Source: Colwellia hornerae (GTDB lineage: Bacteria > Pseudomonadota > Gammaproteobacteria > Enterobacterales > Alteromonadaceae). Taken from it: a DNA stretch of 64,000 nucleotides. Shown piece by piece: positions 1 to 8,235 of the stretch (positions within the stretch are counted from its first letter, which is position 1; the number at the start of each line of letters is the position of its first letter). The notes under the pieces are model-generated. The model made no database searches. It saw only the letters and a list, made by a program, of their open reading frames with translations, and was not told the origin of the DNA. Position numbers and translations under genes: made by a program. The stretch lies in NCBI RefSeq assembly GCF_007954355.1, contig NZ_VOLR01000007.1, forward strand, positions 1 through 64,000. The letters run 5' to 3'.

Positions 1-93
1 TCCAAGAAATGGACGATGCCGATAAGAAACTGGAAAACGGCCTTGAATCGATTTATGATTGAATTCGAAGACCGCTTAAAGGACTTTATTTAA
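1..93 (+). CDS. IS256-family transposase, C-terminal fragment (cut by window edge)
   Basis: Frame 1 is open from the first base to a TAA at 91-93 and encodes about 30 residues containing KKWTMPIRNW, then LNRF and EFEDRL. This is the typical C-terminal tail of IS256-family (DDE, MULE-like) transposases. Only the end of the gene lies in the window, so it is not possible to say whether the element is intact. The stop is followed within a few bases by what looks like the element's terminal inverted repeat (97-126). Recognition rests on a short stretch, but the motif is distinctive. Confidence 0.7.
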   Translation, partial: SKKWTMPIRNWKTALNRFMIEFEDRLKDFI

Positions 94-96
94 AAC

Positions 97-126
97 GGGC
101 AGTTACACAAAATCTGTTACAGGCTC
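97..126. mobile_element. probable right terminal inverted repeat of the IS256-family element
   Basis: Directly after the transposase stop lies a stretch starting GGGCAGTTACACAAAATC and ending GTTACAGGCTC. Read inward from the outer end it begins GAGCCTGTAACAG and continues to a GTGTAACTGCC core, which resembles ends of IS256-family elements of marine gammaproteobacteria. The exact outer boundary and the target-site duplication cannot be fixed because the left end of the element is outside the window. Confidence 0.5.
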
Positions 127-145
127 TACTAAATGTATTTTATAT

Positions 146-173
146 AAAAAAAAAGACCAGCAATGCTGGTCTT
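146..173 (-). terminator. rho-independent terminator of the M4 protease gene
   Basis: A perfect hairpin (arms AAGACCAGC and GCTGGTCTT, loop AAT, 153-173) is followed on the minus strand by a run of U residues (the A-run at 146-154). It lies just downstream of the minus-strand protease gene ending at 196. Confidence 0.85.
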
Positions 174-195
174 AAATTCATATTCGCGAGTACAG

Positions 196-1719
196 TTACG
201 GGCAGTTAACGCCAACTGTTGCGAAAGCGGCTGTCACGTCACTTGAATTCAATCCAAGATCCGTTGCCGCCGATTCAACACCACATGCGCCAGCATCAAA
301 AGTAGAGCTTGGCGTCCAGTATAAGTTATTAGCACGTAACATTACGCCAAATGCATCTTGTACTGTCCAGCCATTGGTCGTTGCAAGTAAATAGAAGGCT
401 TTGTTATAAACACCTGAACTTAAATGAACATCTAAACCGCTGGTCATATCTGATGCATGAGCAATAGAACGACCATCTTTGGTTGGATCGTCCATGTAGC
501 GTAATGCGCCATTACCCTTAAAAATTTGTTCTCCAACCATCCAGTCGTTTGAACCGTGCATATAATTTTCAGCTGCTTCACCGGCCATATCAGAGAATGC
601 TTCGTTCATACCTCCAGACTCACCACTATAAACCAGACCAGAACGTTGCTCTGTAACACCATGACTAACTTCATGAGCTGATACATCCAGACTAACTAAT
701 GGGTGGAATGTTGTTGCGCCGTCACCAAAGGACATGGCTGTACCATCCCAAAATGCATTTTCATAGTTACGACCATAATGCACGCGCATCTCTAATTTTT
801 GTGAGAGTGGGGTAACACCGTACCAATCACTATACATATCAAAGATAACATTACCAAAAGCTTGAGCATCGTTCATTGGTGCGAAGGCACCATTTGTTAA
901 GTCTTGACCGGTATCGCCACAAGCGACTTGTGCAGTGCTGCCACGACGTGTGCTGTTACCCATATCAGTTGTTATGACATTTGGGCTATCTAAAGTACAA
1001 GTAGAGCCATCTGACGTTGCTATAATATTAGCAAAGTCAGTGCCGTAATAGTAAATACCAGTTTTAGCATTACCGCCGGGGCCTGTTAATGTTGTTGGTG
1101 TAGTTGATCCACCACCACCGCCACTGCCTGGTTTACCTTTACCTGATTTTGCATGGTTAATGCCTTGCCAAGATAACAAGACATCACCATTGTTGGCATC
1201 AATAAATGCCATTGGGCGACTTGGCACCTCACTATCACTTGCTAAGTATTCAACGCGGTAAGCTAGTTGTGCTTTATTGGCACTATTTACATAAATAACT
1301 AATTCAGTTTTTGAGTTTTTAATGTTGTTGTGACCCAATAATTGCTTTAATTTTCCAAGCGCTTTACCACGCAGCATGCCAGGAGTTACAGAGCCTAAAT
1401 CATCAGAAATGTTAACCATTAAAGAGCCTTGCGTGCCAACATTACGACCCGCGTTGTCTTGCTCTAATACTAATGACTGTCCAAATACGGGCACACCTTT
1501 ATAAAACATTTGTGCTTTTTGCTTACTATTACCTTTTACCGTTGAAAATGACTTACCGGCTTTGAAGCTGTAGTCAGCACTTAGTTGTGTAACCGCATTA
1601 ATTGATTTGCCGTTCATATTACTGTGATTTGCATTCACGCCATTTGAAGCCATGACAGATGTTGATGCAGATAATGCTAATAAAGTCGCTAAAGATAATT
1701 TTGTTAAGTTCATTTTCAT
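196..1719 (-). CDS. secreted M4-family (vibriolysin/thermolysin-like) zinc metalloprotease
   Basis: Extracellular zinc endopeptidase made as a prepropeptide. Residues 1-24 form a signal peptide ending SVMA. About 40-190 is an FTP/PepSY-type propeptide. A Gly-rich linker (about 193-205) leads into the catalytic domain. The zinc site is HEVSH (His349, Glu350, His353) with Glu373 in MNEAFSD as third ligand, and His432 in DVHLSSG matches the transition-state histidine of thermolysin. The paired late cysteines (about 479 and 506) suggest a disulfide. At 507 aa it lacks the C-terminal PPC domain of many vibriolysins. ATG at 1719 has AGAGG at good spacing. A Fur-like box lies about 65 bp upstream, which suggests iron-responsive expression. 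Typical nutrient-scavenging enzyme of marine bacteria. Confidence 0.93.
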   Translation of the reverse strand: MKMNLTKLSLATLLALSASTSVMASNGVNANHSNMNGKSINAVTQLSADYSFKAGKSFSTVKGNSKQKAQMFYKGVPVFGQSLVLEQDNAGRNVGTQGSLMVNISDDLGSVTPGMLRGKALGKLKQLLGHNNIKNSKTELVIYVNSANKAQLAYRVEYLASDSEVPSRPMAFIDANNGDVLLSWQGINHAKSGKGKPGSGGGGGSTTPTTLTGPGGNAKTGIYYYGTDFANIIATSDGSTCTLDSPNVITTDMGNSTRRGSTAQVACGDTGQDLTNGAFAPMNDAQAFGNVIFDMYSDWYGVTPLSQKLEMRVHYGRNYENAFWDGTAMSFGDGATTFHPLVSLDVSAHEVSHGVTEQRSGLVYSGESGGMNEAFSDMAGEAAENYMHGSNDWMVGEQIFKGNGALRYMDDPTKDGRSIAHASDMTSGLDVHLSSGVYNKAFYLLATTNGWTVQDAFGVMLRANNLYWTPSSTFDAGACGVESAATDLGLNSSDVTAAFATVGVNCP

Positions 1720-2235
1720 TTTATTAACCTCTAAAATTAATTTTATAGTTTTTATATGTATTAAGGTAAAAGTACTATCAATTGATATTGATAATCATTA
1801 AGTTATTTACTTAATATTAAAGACTTCTCTACTGGTGATATCTTTAATAAAGCATGCCATCAGTATTACGGGTTTGTAGTTGTTGTGCATAGTACATTAG
1901 CGGCAATTTTTAGTTAAAAAACGACATTTTATAATAACAGCAACAAATTATTTTGAAAACTTATTGTCTGTCTACAATAATCCACTGTTATTTATAGTTA
2001 TTTTTAATTTATTACATTAACAGGTAAACCCATACTAACAATTGCTCTTAATGGAAATATCTTTTTCCAAGCTTTAATTTAGAAAGAGTGGACGAAAGTA
2101 AACGATGGTTATAGGTTGAATATTATTGTTTTTTAAAATATTTATGGCCAATAATATGTTTTTATTTTGTAGATGTAATGTTATCTTTTAGTGATGATTT
2201 TGTCGGCTAATTGAATGACTTTAAAAGGACGTAAG
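1720..2235. other. intergenic region between divergent genes
   Basis: About 515 bp of very AT-rich DNA between the minus-strand protease and the plus-strand DUF2785 gene. Apart from the Fur-like box at 1784-1802 I see no coding frame with protein-like composition, no RNA gene and no strong hairpin. It presumably holds the two divergent promoters. Confidence 0.6.
1784..1802. promoter_or_regulatory. Fur-box-like operator upstream of the M4 protease
   Basis: GATATTGATAATCATTAAG matches the classical 19-bp Fur box at 16 of 19 positions (my hand alignment to GATAATGATAATCATTATC). It lies about 65 bp upstream of the protease ATG, where a repressor could block the promoter. Function is inferred. 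Confidence 0.5.
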
Positions 2236-3180
2236 ATGAAATTTTCATTACAAATGTCAATAATAGGGGGGGTGTTTATCAGTAGCTATGCTTTTGCTGC
2301 GAATGAAGAAATACTTATTAATGCCCAGCAGGTGAATACTCAGTGTTTATCAAACCAATGGCAAAAACAAGAACTACTGCAACTCAAAAATGATAAATTT
2401 ATTCTTGAAAACAAAGCTGATAAAGAAGCTTTAGCGCTACAATTACTGGCTTGTCTAGCAAGCCCAGATGCAGAGATAAGGGACGGTATTGCTTTCGAAG
2501 CATTAAGTAATTGGCTGCGCAATGAACAACTCAGCCAAGCAACACATCTTAAAATGTTTAACTATTTAACGCGTGTTTTGGAATTTAAAGTAACTGACAC
2601 TTTTGGTGTCTATCAGTCATTTTCAATCTTGGTCTTAGCCGAAGTGGCACGTGTCGACAGACAGTCACCTTTTTTAACTACTAAGCAAAGAGATTATTTA
2701 GTTAAGGTAGGAACGAACTTTTTAACTAATGTAAAAGATTATCGCGGTTTTTCAGCTAAAGTTGGCTGGCAGCATAGTATCGCTCACTCTGCAGATCTTA
2801 TGCTGCAACTGGCGTTAAACCCTGAAGTTAACAAAGCGCAACTCGATAAGATACTGGACGCTTTAGCCAGTCAAATTACTGCTCACCTTCAACATTCATA
2901 TGTGGAAGGTGAATCAAAACGAATTGCCATGGCTGTTATATATGTTTTTTTACGAGAAGAATATATTATGGATGATTTTCACCACTGGCTTGATAAAGTG
3001 GCTGAGTCCGCTCCTTTTAAGCAGTGGCAAGATGTATATCAAAGTGAACAAGGGTTAATTAAATTGCATAACACACAGAGTTTTTTGTACGCATTATATG
3101 CGACAATTAAACCCAGTAAGAATAAAGTATTAATTGAAATGTCTGCCTATTTAGAGCAAGCCATTAAAGCTGTAAAATAA
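2236..3180 (+). CDS. exported DUF2785-family protein
   Basis: Protein of 314 aa with an N-terminal signal peptide (MKFSLQMSIIGG... ending AFA). The C-terminal half carries the DUF2785 signature: DYRG, then GWQHSIAHSADL, then a helical region. The function of the family is not known. I start it at ATG 2236, because AAAGGA sits six bases before it and the signal peptide begins there. The ATG at 2215 would add seven residues without a ribosome site. No clear operon partner: the next gene begins 114 bp downstream in the same direction. Confidence 0.7.
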   Translation: MKFSLQMSIIGGVFISSYAFAANEEILINAQQVNTQCLSNQWQKQELLQLKNDKFILENKADKEALALQLLACLASPDAEIRDGIAFEALSNWLRNEQLSQATHLKMFNYLTRVLEFKVTDTFGVYQSFSILVLAEVARVDRQSPFLTTKQRDYLVKVGTNFLTNVKDYRGFSAKVGWQHSIAHSADLMLQLALNPEVNKAQLDKILDALASQITAHLQHSYVEGESKRIAMAVIYVFLREEYIMDDFHHWLDKVAESAPFKQWQDVYQSEQGLIKLHNTQSFLYALYATIKPSKNKVLIEMSAYLEQAIKAVK

Positions 3181-3294
3181 CGTCATATTAAAGGGCTTAA
3201 CAGTTAGTCTTTAATTAATATAAACAACAATATAAAATATTATGGTAAATAATTGTCGTAATAACAACCGCTAGACTCACGGAGTGAGCATTTA

Positions 3295-3882
3295 ATGAAT
3301 ACTATAATTAATAAGAATACTTATATAATCAAAGAGCATGTCGGCATATTTAAAGCCGCAAATAATTATGATATTTATGATCCTGAAACCGGGGATATCA
3401 TTATGGAATGTCGAGAGCCTAATTTAGGTTTTTTTACTAAAATGCTGCGCTTCACCGATTACAAAACCATGACACCCTTTGATGTTCAGATACGTACACC
3501 CGACGATCAGCGAATCATTCGCATTCAGCGCGGTATCTCTTTGCTTGTTTCAAAAGTAATCATTTCTGATTGTGATGGTAATGATATTGGTTATTTTCAG
3601 CAAAAATTATTTTCAATTGGCGGTAAATTCGATATCTTTGATAACCAAGACCGCCTTGTCTGCCAGTTAAAAGGTAATTGGGTTGGTTGGAATTTTCGCT
3701 TTATGGATGGCAATGATGAACTCGCTCATATATCAAAAGAGTGGGGTGGCATAGGTAAGGAATTATTTACCAGTGCTGACAATTATGTCTTAGAAATTTC
3801 TGCCGATGTTCCTGAAGATCATCCGGTTAGAAAGCTGATCCTTGCCGCCGTGATGTGTATTGATATGGTTTTGAAAGAATAA
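3295..3882 (+). CDS. LURP-one-related / phospholipid scramblase-like protein
   Basis: 195 aa, no signal peptide. It is built of repeated beta-rich segments such as YDIYDPETGDIIMECREP and FDIFDNQDRLVCQLKG, then FRFMDGNDELAHISKEWGG, the pattern of the LOR (DUF567/scramblase) fold: a 12-stranded barrel around a C-terminal hydrophobic helix, here LILAAVMCIDMVL. Bacterial members have no firmly established activity; lipid or membrane binding is an inference from the fold. The next gene, a 2-hydroxyacid dehydrogenase, starts 22 bp later and may be co-transcribed. Confidence 0.6.
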   Translation: MNTIINKNTYIIKEHVGIFKAANNYDIYDPETGDIIMECREPNLGFFTKMLRFTDYKTMTPFDVQIRTPDDQRIIRIQRGISLLVSKVIISDCDGNDIGYFQQKLFSIGGKFDIFDNQDRLVCQLKGNWVGWNFRFMDGNDELAHISKEWGGIGKELFTSADNYVLEISADVPEDHPVRKLILAAVMCIDMVLKE

Positions 3883-3904
3883 TGCCAATAAGAAGGATTT
3901 GACG

Positions 3905-4858
3905 ATGGCCGTTATTACTTTTGTTAGTCAACTTGCTCAGCACGAGCAAGCTGCTTGGTTAGCGTTATTATCAGCTAAGCTGCCAAATGAAGCGATTAAG
4001 CTTGATAAAGATTTATCCATCGAGCAAAAGCTGCAATGTGAAATCGCTATTGTGGCTAACCCAGATGTTGATGTTTTGTCACAGTACCCCAAGTTAATAT
4101 GGGTACAGAGCCTATGGGCAGGCGTCGATGCACTAGTTTCGCAATTAAGCCATGATAAGCCAGCGCCAAGCTTTAAGTTAGTGCGGTTAATTGATCCAAT
4201 ATTAGCGCAAACCATGAGTGAGGCGGTATTAACGTGGGTACTCTATTTACATCGTGATATGCCAAAATACTTACAACAACAAAAGTCAGCGCTGTGGTTA
4301 CAACATCGATATTTACTGCCAAAAGAGCGCACTTTAGGTGTTTTAGGCCTGGGTAGATTAGGTAAGCTCAGCGCGTTACGCTTACATGAAAATGGTTTTA
4401 ATGTGCTTGGTTGGAGTCAAAGCGAAAAGTTAATTAATGGCGTTCAATGCTATTGGGGAGACGAGGGCTTAGCGACTATGGTTAAGCAAACTGATATTTT
4501 AATTTGTTTATTACCCCTAACGGCAGCCACTTATCATCTCATTAATGATGATTTACTGACCAAGCTACCTCAAGGCGCCAGTATTATTAACTTTGCTCGA
4601 GGTGGCATAGTCGCTAATAATGACCTTATTAAGTACTTAGCTAATGACCATCTTGAACATGCCATTTTAGATGTTTTTGAACATGAACCTTTAGATGAAA
4701 GTCATGCCTTTTGGTCACATGAAAAAATAACGGTCCTTCCCCATATTTCTGCACCAACACATTTTGAAAGCGCAGGGGAAATTGTGACCAACAATATTAA
4801 AAAATATCGAAGCAACGCCCAGATACCTCTTTATATCAACTGGAATAAAGGTTATTAA
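3905..4858 (+). CDS. ghrA: glyoxylate/hydroxypyruvate reductase A (D-2-hydroxyacid dehydrogenase)
   Basis: NAD(P)H-dependent cytosolic reductase of glyoxylate and hydroxypyruvate. The Rossmann motif GVLGLGRLG lies at about 145-153. The catalytic triad of the D-2-hydroxyacid dehydrogenase family is visible as Arg in NFARGG, Glu in FEHEPLDE and His in LPHISAPT. Length of 317 aa is normal for GhrA. I start at ATG 3905, which has AAGAAGGA seven bases upstream; an in-frame TTG lies two codons earlier. It follows the LURP-one-like gene closely. A small hairpin (4881-4902) lies between it and the convergent DHH gene. Confidence 0.85.
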   Translation: MAVITFVSQLAQHEQAAWLALLSAKLPNEAIKLDKDLSIEQKLQCEIAIVANPDVDVLSQYPKLIWVQSLWAGVDALVSQLSHDKPAPSFKLVRLIDPILAQTMSEAVLTWVLYLHRDMPKYLQQQKSALWLQHRYLLPKERTLGVLGLGRLGKLSALRLHENGFNVLGWSQSEKLINGVQCYWGDEGLATMVKQTDILICLLPLTAATYHLINDDLLTKLPQGASIINFARGGIVANNDLIKYLANDHLEHAILDVFEHEPLDESHAFWSHEKITVLPHISAPTHFESAGEIVTNNIKKYRSNAQIPLYINWNKGY

Positions 4859-4880
4859 TATTTTTGATCAGCTAAGTATT

Positions 4881-4902
4881 TTGCCATCATCCTTGATGGC
4901 AA
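4881..4902. terminator. hairpin between convergent genes, weak terminator candidate
   Basis: Perfect 9-bp arms TTGCCATCA and TGATGGCAA around loop TCCT, between ghrA and the convergent DHH gene. Neither strand has a good U-run, so it may be only a 3'-end stabilising hairpin. Confidence 0.4.
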
Positions 4903-4946
4903 TAGTTAACCGCTATTGAACCGAGTGTCTTGGGCAGACCAACGGC

Positions 4947-5879
4947 TTAACCATCGGCATTAATTGTCGCAATAAGCTCAGCAAGGCAAGCTTCATTTTG
5001 ATCATGTGGAACTTGACAGGTTCCCGCCGCATTATGTCCGCCGCCATTGTATTTCAACATGAGTTCGCCAACATTTGTTTTTGCACTGCGATCAAAAATA
5101 GATTTTCCAGTAGCAAAAACAGTATTTTGTTTCTTCAGTCCCCACATAACATGAATTGAAATATTACATTGAGGAAATAAGGCATAAATAACAAAACGAT
5201 TACCAGAGTAAATAATTTCTTCTTCTCTTAAATCTAACACTACTAAGTTATTGTATACGGTTGCGCAGCGCTTAATTTGCTCTTTAAATTTTTCTTCGTG
5301 CTCAAAATAAAGATCGGTGCGTTCCTTAACATCAGGAAGAGCGAGTAATTGGTCAATGTTATGATCTTTACCAAAATCAATTAAGTCCATCATCAGTTCA
5401 TAGTTTGAAATACGAAACTCTCTGAAACGGCCTAAACCTGTGCGTGAGTCCATGATAAAATTAAGTAATTCCCAGCGTTTGGCATGCAAAACTTCTTCTT
5501 TATTAAATTGTGCTGAATCGCCTTTATCTACTGCTGCCATCATGCTGGTCCAGCTTGCTGGGAACGTTTTTAAGCCACCGTAGTAGTCATAAACAACACG
5601 AGCAGCAGAAGGCGCATCAGGGTCAATAACATGGTTAGCGCGCTTTTCATTACGAAGTGTTTCACTATGATGGTGATCAAAGGCGATATGAACACCGTCA
5701 ACATAAGGTAAGTTGGTGGAAATATCATCTGGACCAACCGCTATAATTCCGTCTTGCATATCCTTGGGGTGAACAAAGAGAATACCGTCAACTAAATTAA
5801 TATGTTTGAGTAAAATAGCACAAACTAAACCATCAAAATCACTACGTGTTACTAAACGGTATTTTTTATTATCCGACAT
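4947..5879 (-). CDS. DHH-family phosphoesterase (exopolyphosphatase-like)
   Basis: 310 aa cytosolic protein with DHH-superfamily metal-binding motifs: SDFDG near residue 15, then VHIAFDHHHSE (the DHH motif) near 70. The C-terminal GGGHNAAGTC matches the glycine-rich substrate motif of the DHHA1 region. Close relatives in Shewanella and Colwellia are usually called exopolyphosphatase. The substrate (polyphosphate, pAp or short oligonucleotides) cannot be decided from sequence. It stands alone, with about 190 bp of non-coding DNA upstream. Confidence 0.7.
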   Translation of the reverse strand: MSDNKKYRLVTRSDFDGLVCAILLKHINLVDGILFVHPKDMQDGIIAVGPDDISTNLPYVDGVHIAFDHHHSETLRNEKRANHVIDPDAPSAARVVYDYYGGLKTFPASWTSMMAAVDKGDSAQFNKEEVLHAKRWELLNFIMDSRTGLGRFREFRISNYELMMDLIDFGKDHNIDQLLALPDVKERTDLYFEHEEKFKEQIKRCATVYNNLVVLDLREEEIIYSGNRFVIYALFPQCNISIHVMWGLKKQNTVFATGKSIFDRSAKTNVGELMLKYNGGGHNAAGTCQVPHDQNEACLAELIATINADG

Positions 5880-6068
5880 TTATTATCTCCATTATATAGA
5901 TTTTACACTCTGCTATTTAACACTATATTGTTTATAACAGCATAATTAAAGTAGATTAACGCGCGGAATCAACTTTAAGGTTAAATTAAGTACTTTATTG
6001 GTAGATGTTTTATCACGATTATATTTTAACGTTAATGCACAGGCCTAATTTTTATGCATTGCTTGGTA

Positions 6069-6297
6069 TTAACGTAACGAAGAATCTAAGCTATCAACAA
6101 TTTCCGACCAATCAGAGTCTTCTTGTACGGCTTCCTTTAAAAAATAGCTTGTGATGGGCTCCATACTTTTGCTTGGTGCAAGGGTAATTGTGCTGGAATG
6201 CCTCTATGGTCTCAATAAAATGCGCTATATCTACCTGGCTGTTATTAATGCCTAGTTGGGAGAATAAACAAGACATTGTATGATTTGAAAGATCCAT
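6069..6297 (-). pseudogene. DUF2789-family gene with two single-base frameshifts
   Basis: The frame from ATG 6297 starts as a normal DUF2789 protein (MDLSNHTMSCLFSQLGI, then HFIETIEAF) but then reads into unrelated residues and stops at 6112. The rest of the family is present in other frames: QLPLHQAKVWSPSQAIF, then LKEAVQEDSDWSEIVDSLD, ending at a stop at 6069-6071. Adding one C in the TTCCAG stretch and one T in the run of six Ts restores a continuous 76-aa protein of the usual length. Either a recent double inactivation or homopolymer sequencing error. Family function is unknown. Confidence 0.75.
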
Positions 6298-6488
6298 AAT
6301 GGCTGAGTTTCTGATAACAAATAGAACATTAGTATAGCTTGAATTGAGAAAAGCACCGAAAAATTTCGGTTAATACGGAAAAAAGAAACGATTGAATATA
6401 GTCTCTTTTTTCCTATTTAGACTAGAGGTAAAAGGCGCTTATAATGAATGGGGTTGTTCACTATATAGCCGTGTTATTTATTGACTTA

Positions 6489-7325
6489 TTAGCCGGCTTC
6501 GGTCGCTAATATTTCGCGAATATTTATTTTTTGTTGATATTGTATAAAGCCGACTTCTTGTGAGGTCCTAGCGAGCACAGCCATGCGATCGGCGAGCTCA
6601 TTACCTTCAATATTCGCGTGACCTTTAACATGAGTAATCGCAATGTTTTTTTTAATTTCTTGGTAGAGTGTATAGCAAACCTTGACTAATTCTGGATTTT
6701 TAATCGCTTCACCATTGGCTTTTTTCCAACCTTTATTTTTCCATCCTGTTGCCCATTTCGTAATGCTGTCGATAGAATATTTAGAATCAGACAGCACTTG
6801 AATGGTTTTATCAGGATTGGCTTCAATATAAGCCTTCGCCAATTTAAAGGCTTGTAACATACCAATTAACTCAGCGGTGTTGTTAGTACCATTGGCGTTA
6901 TAGGCACCATACCAAAGGCTATGAATTTCACCCTGATGATAAACTGCGACACCAGTGCCTGATTTTCCTGGGTTGGGCGAACACGCACCGTCACAATAAA
7001 TATCGATATTAGCTTTAGTGACTTCACGATCGCTGCGTACAGTACTACCAGCAGGTTTTGTTGAACCTGTTACTCGACTTAATGATGAACTTGCCGTTTT
7101 AGCCGCGGCGGGGTATTCAGCTCCGTTGCGTGGTGGTGTTTTTAAAGATCGCTGGGTTAATGCTTTGGTGTAAGTTGACTTAAAAGCCGCTTCTGCTTCA
7201 GCTTGTGAAGGAAACCCCATAAATTGAGCATCAGCGCGCCCTGATGTTACTGATTGAACTGTGGTCCAGTTGTCAAATACACCCGTTTTTGAACCTTTCC
7301 AAACCACGTAATATTTTTTACTCAT
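6489..7325 (-). CDS. ribonuclease HI with N-terminal viroplasmin (hybrid-binding) domain
   Basis: 278 aa. Residues 1-50 (KYYVVWKGSKTGVFDNW, then GFPSQAEAEAAF) form the caulimovirus viroplasmin/RNase H1 N-terminal domain that binds RNA-DNA hybrids. A low-complexity linker follows. From about 107 comes a type 1 RNase H domain with all active-site positions: DGACSPNPG, NNTAELIGM, LSDSKYS and GNELADRMA, plus the conserved HVKGHA. It degrades RNA in RNA-DNA hybrids. This eukaryote-like layout differs from the short E. coli RnhA, so it is probably an additional RNase HI. It lies 13 bp downstream of the lgt-like gene and is likely co-transcribed with it. Confidence 0.88.
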   Translation of the reverse strand: MSKKYYVVWKGSKTGVFDNWTTVQSVTSGRADAQFMGFPSQAEAEAAFKSTYTKALTQRSLKTPPRNGAEYPAAAKTASSSLSRVTGSTKPAGSTVRSDREVTKANIDIYCDGACSPNPGKSGTGVAVYHQGEIHSLWYGAYNANGTNNTAELIGMLQAFKLAKAYIEANPDKTIQVLSDSKYSIDSITKWATGWKNKGWKKANGEAIKNPELVKVCYTLYQEIKKNIAITHVKGHANIEGNELADRMAVLARTSQEVGFIQYQQKINIREILATEAG

Positions 7326-7338
7326 TATGCTACTCAGC

Positions 7339-8184
7339 TTATTTTAGTTTGTTCTTGGCAGATAACGACCATATTAATAAAACGATACCCGCGATAAAAA
7401 ATGGAATACTCAGCATTTGCCCAGTATTTAACGCCCAAATCGACTCATAGGCTGCTTGTTTAACTTTTACTGATTCGATTAAAAATCGAGCGGTGAAGGT
7501 TAATATTAAAAATAAGCCTAATAATGAACCCTTTGGCGTTTTATCTTTTGATTTTTTATAGATAAAAAACAAAATAATAAAAATGATTAAATAAGCGATT
7601 GCTTCATAAAGTTGCGCAGGGTGGCGAGGTATATTATCAATACGTGCGAAAATAATAGCCCAAGGCGCACCGCTGGCAACCCCTAATATTTCAGAGTTAA
7701 CAAAATTAGCTGAACGGACAAAAACACCAAATAAAGCGGTACAAATAGCTAGTCGATCGAGTAACCATAGATAGTTTTCTTGATACTTTCGTGCATATAT
7801 ACCGAGTGCAATAATAAGCCCTAAACCACCACCATGACTAGCAAGACCGCCTTGCCAAATCGCCAGTATCTTTAAAGGGTTAGCAAAGTAATACTGGGGG
7901 TCGTAGAAAAAACAATGTCCTAGGCGCGCACCAATAATAATACCTAATACGGAATACATCAGTAAGTTGTCCAGCGCCTCCAGATTTTTGTGCTCTGTTT
8001 GATACACCCATTTCATCACCTGTAAACCCGATATAATAGCGGCAGCAAATAGCGCACCATACCAATGAACGCTTAAAGGACCTATAGAAAGTAAAACTGG
8101 ATCAATATCCCAAATAAAATGTTGCAATGAAAAAACCTTATTTATACGTATGCAGTGAGTGAGTTGTTGATGAACAACAACCAT
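7339..8184 (-). CDS. prolipoprotein diacylglyceryl transferase (Lgt), Bacteroidetes-like paralogue
   Basis: Polytopic inner-membrane enzyme of the Lgt family, which moves diacylglyceryl from phosphatidylglycerol to the lipobox cysteine. Visible motifs are SVHWYG, GARLGHCFFYDPQYY, GGLASHGG, VRSANFVNSE (Lgt signature region), RHPAQLYEA and GQMLSIP. These look more like Bacteroidetes Lgt than the usual gammaproteobacterial one, and the usual R-x-GN is changed to RSAN. The ATG at 8184 has no ribosome site. An in-frame TTG at 8127 (AAGG eight bases upstream) would give 262 aa starting exactly where family homology begins, and is the likelier start. Whether it is an active Lgt or has another substrate is open. 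Confidence 0.8.
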   Translation of the reverse strand: MVVVHQQLTHCIRINKVFSLQHFIWDIDPVLLSIGPLSVHWYGALFAAAIISGLQVMKWVYQTEHKNLEALDNLLMYSVLGIIIGARLGHCFFYDPQYYFANPLKILAIWQGGLASHGGGLGLIIALGIYARKYQENYLWLLDRLAICTALFGVFVRSANFVNSEILGVASGAPWAIIFARIDNIPRHPAQLYEAIAYLIIFIILFFIYKKSKDKTPKGSLLGLFLILTFTARFLIESVKVKQAAYESIWALNTGQMLSIPFFIAGIVLLIWSLSAKNKLK

Positions 8185-8235
8185 AAAGTCGCTATTATGT
8201 CAGTCAATTAGCGATAAAACGAGAGCAAAGTTGTA

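Noticed and set aside
6355-6370. Palindrome ACCGAAAAATTTCGGT upstream of the DUF2789 gene
   Set aside because: Too small for a convincing terminator or operator by itself.
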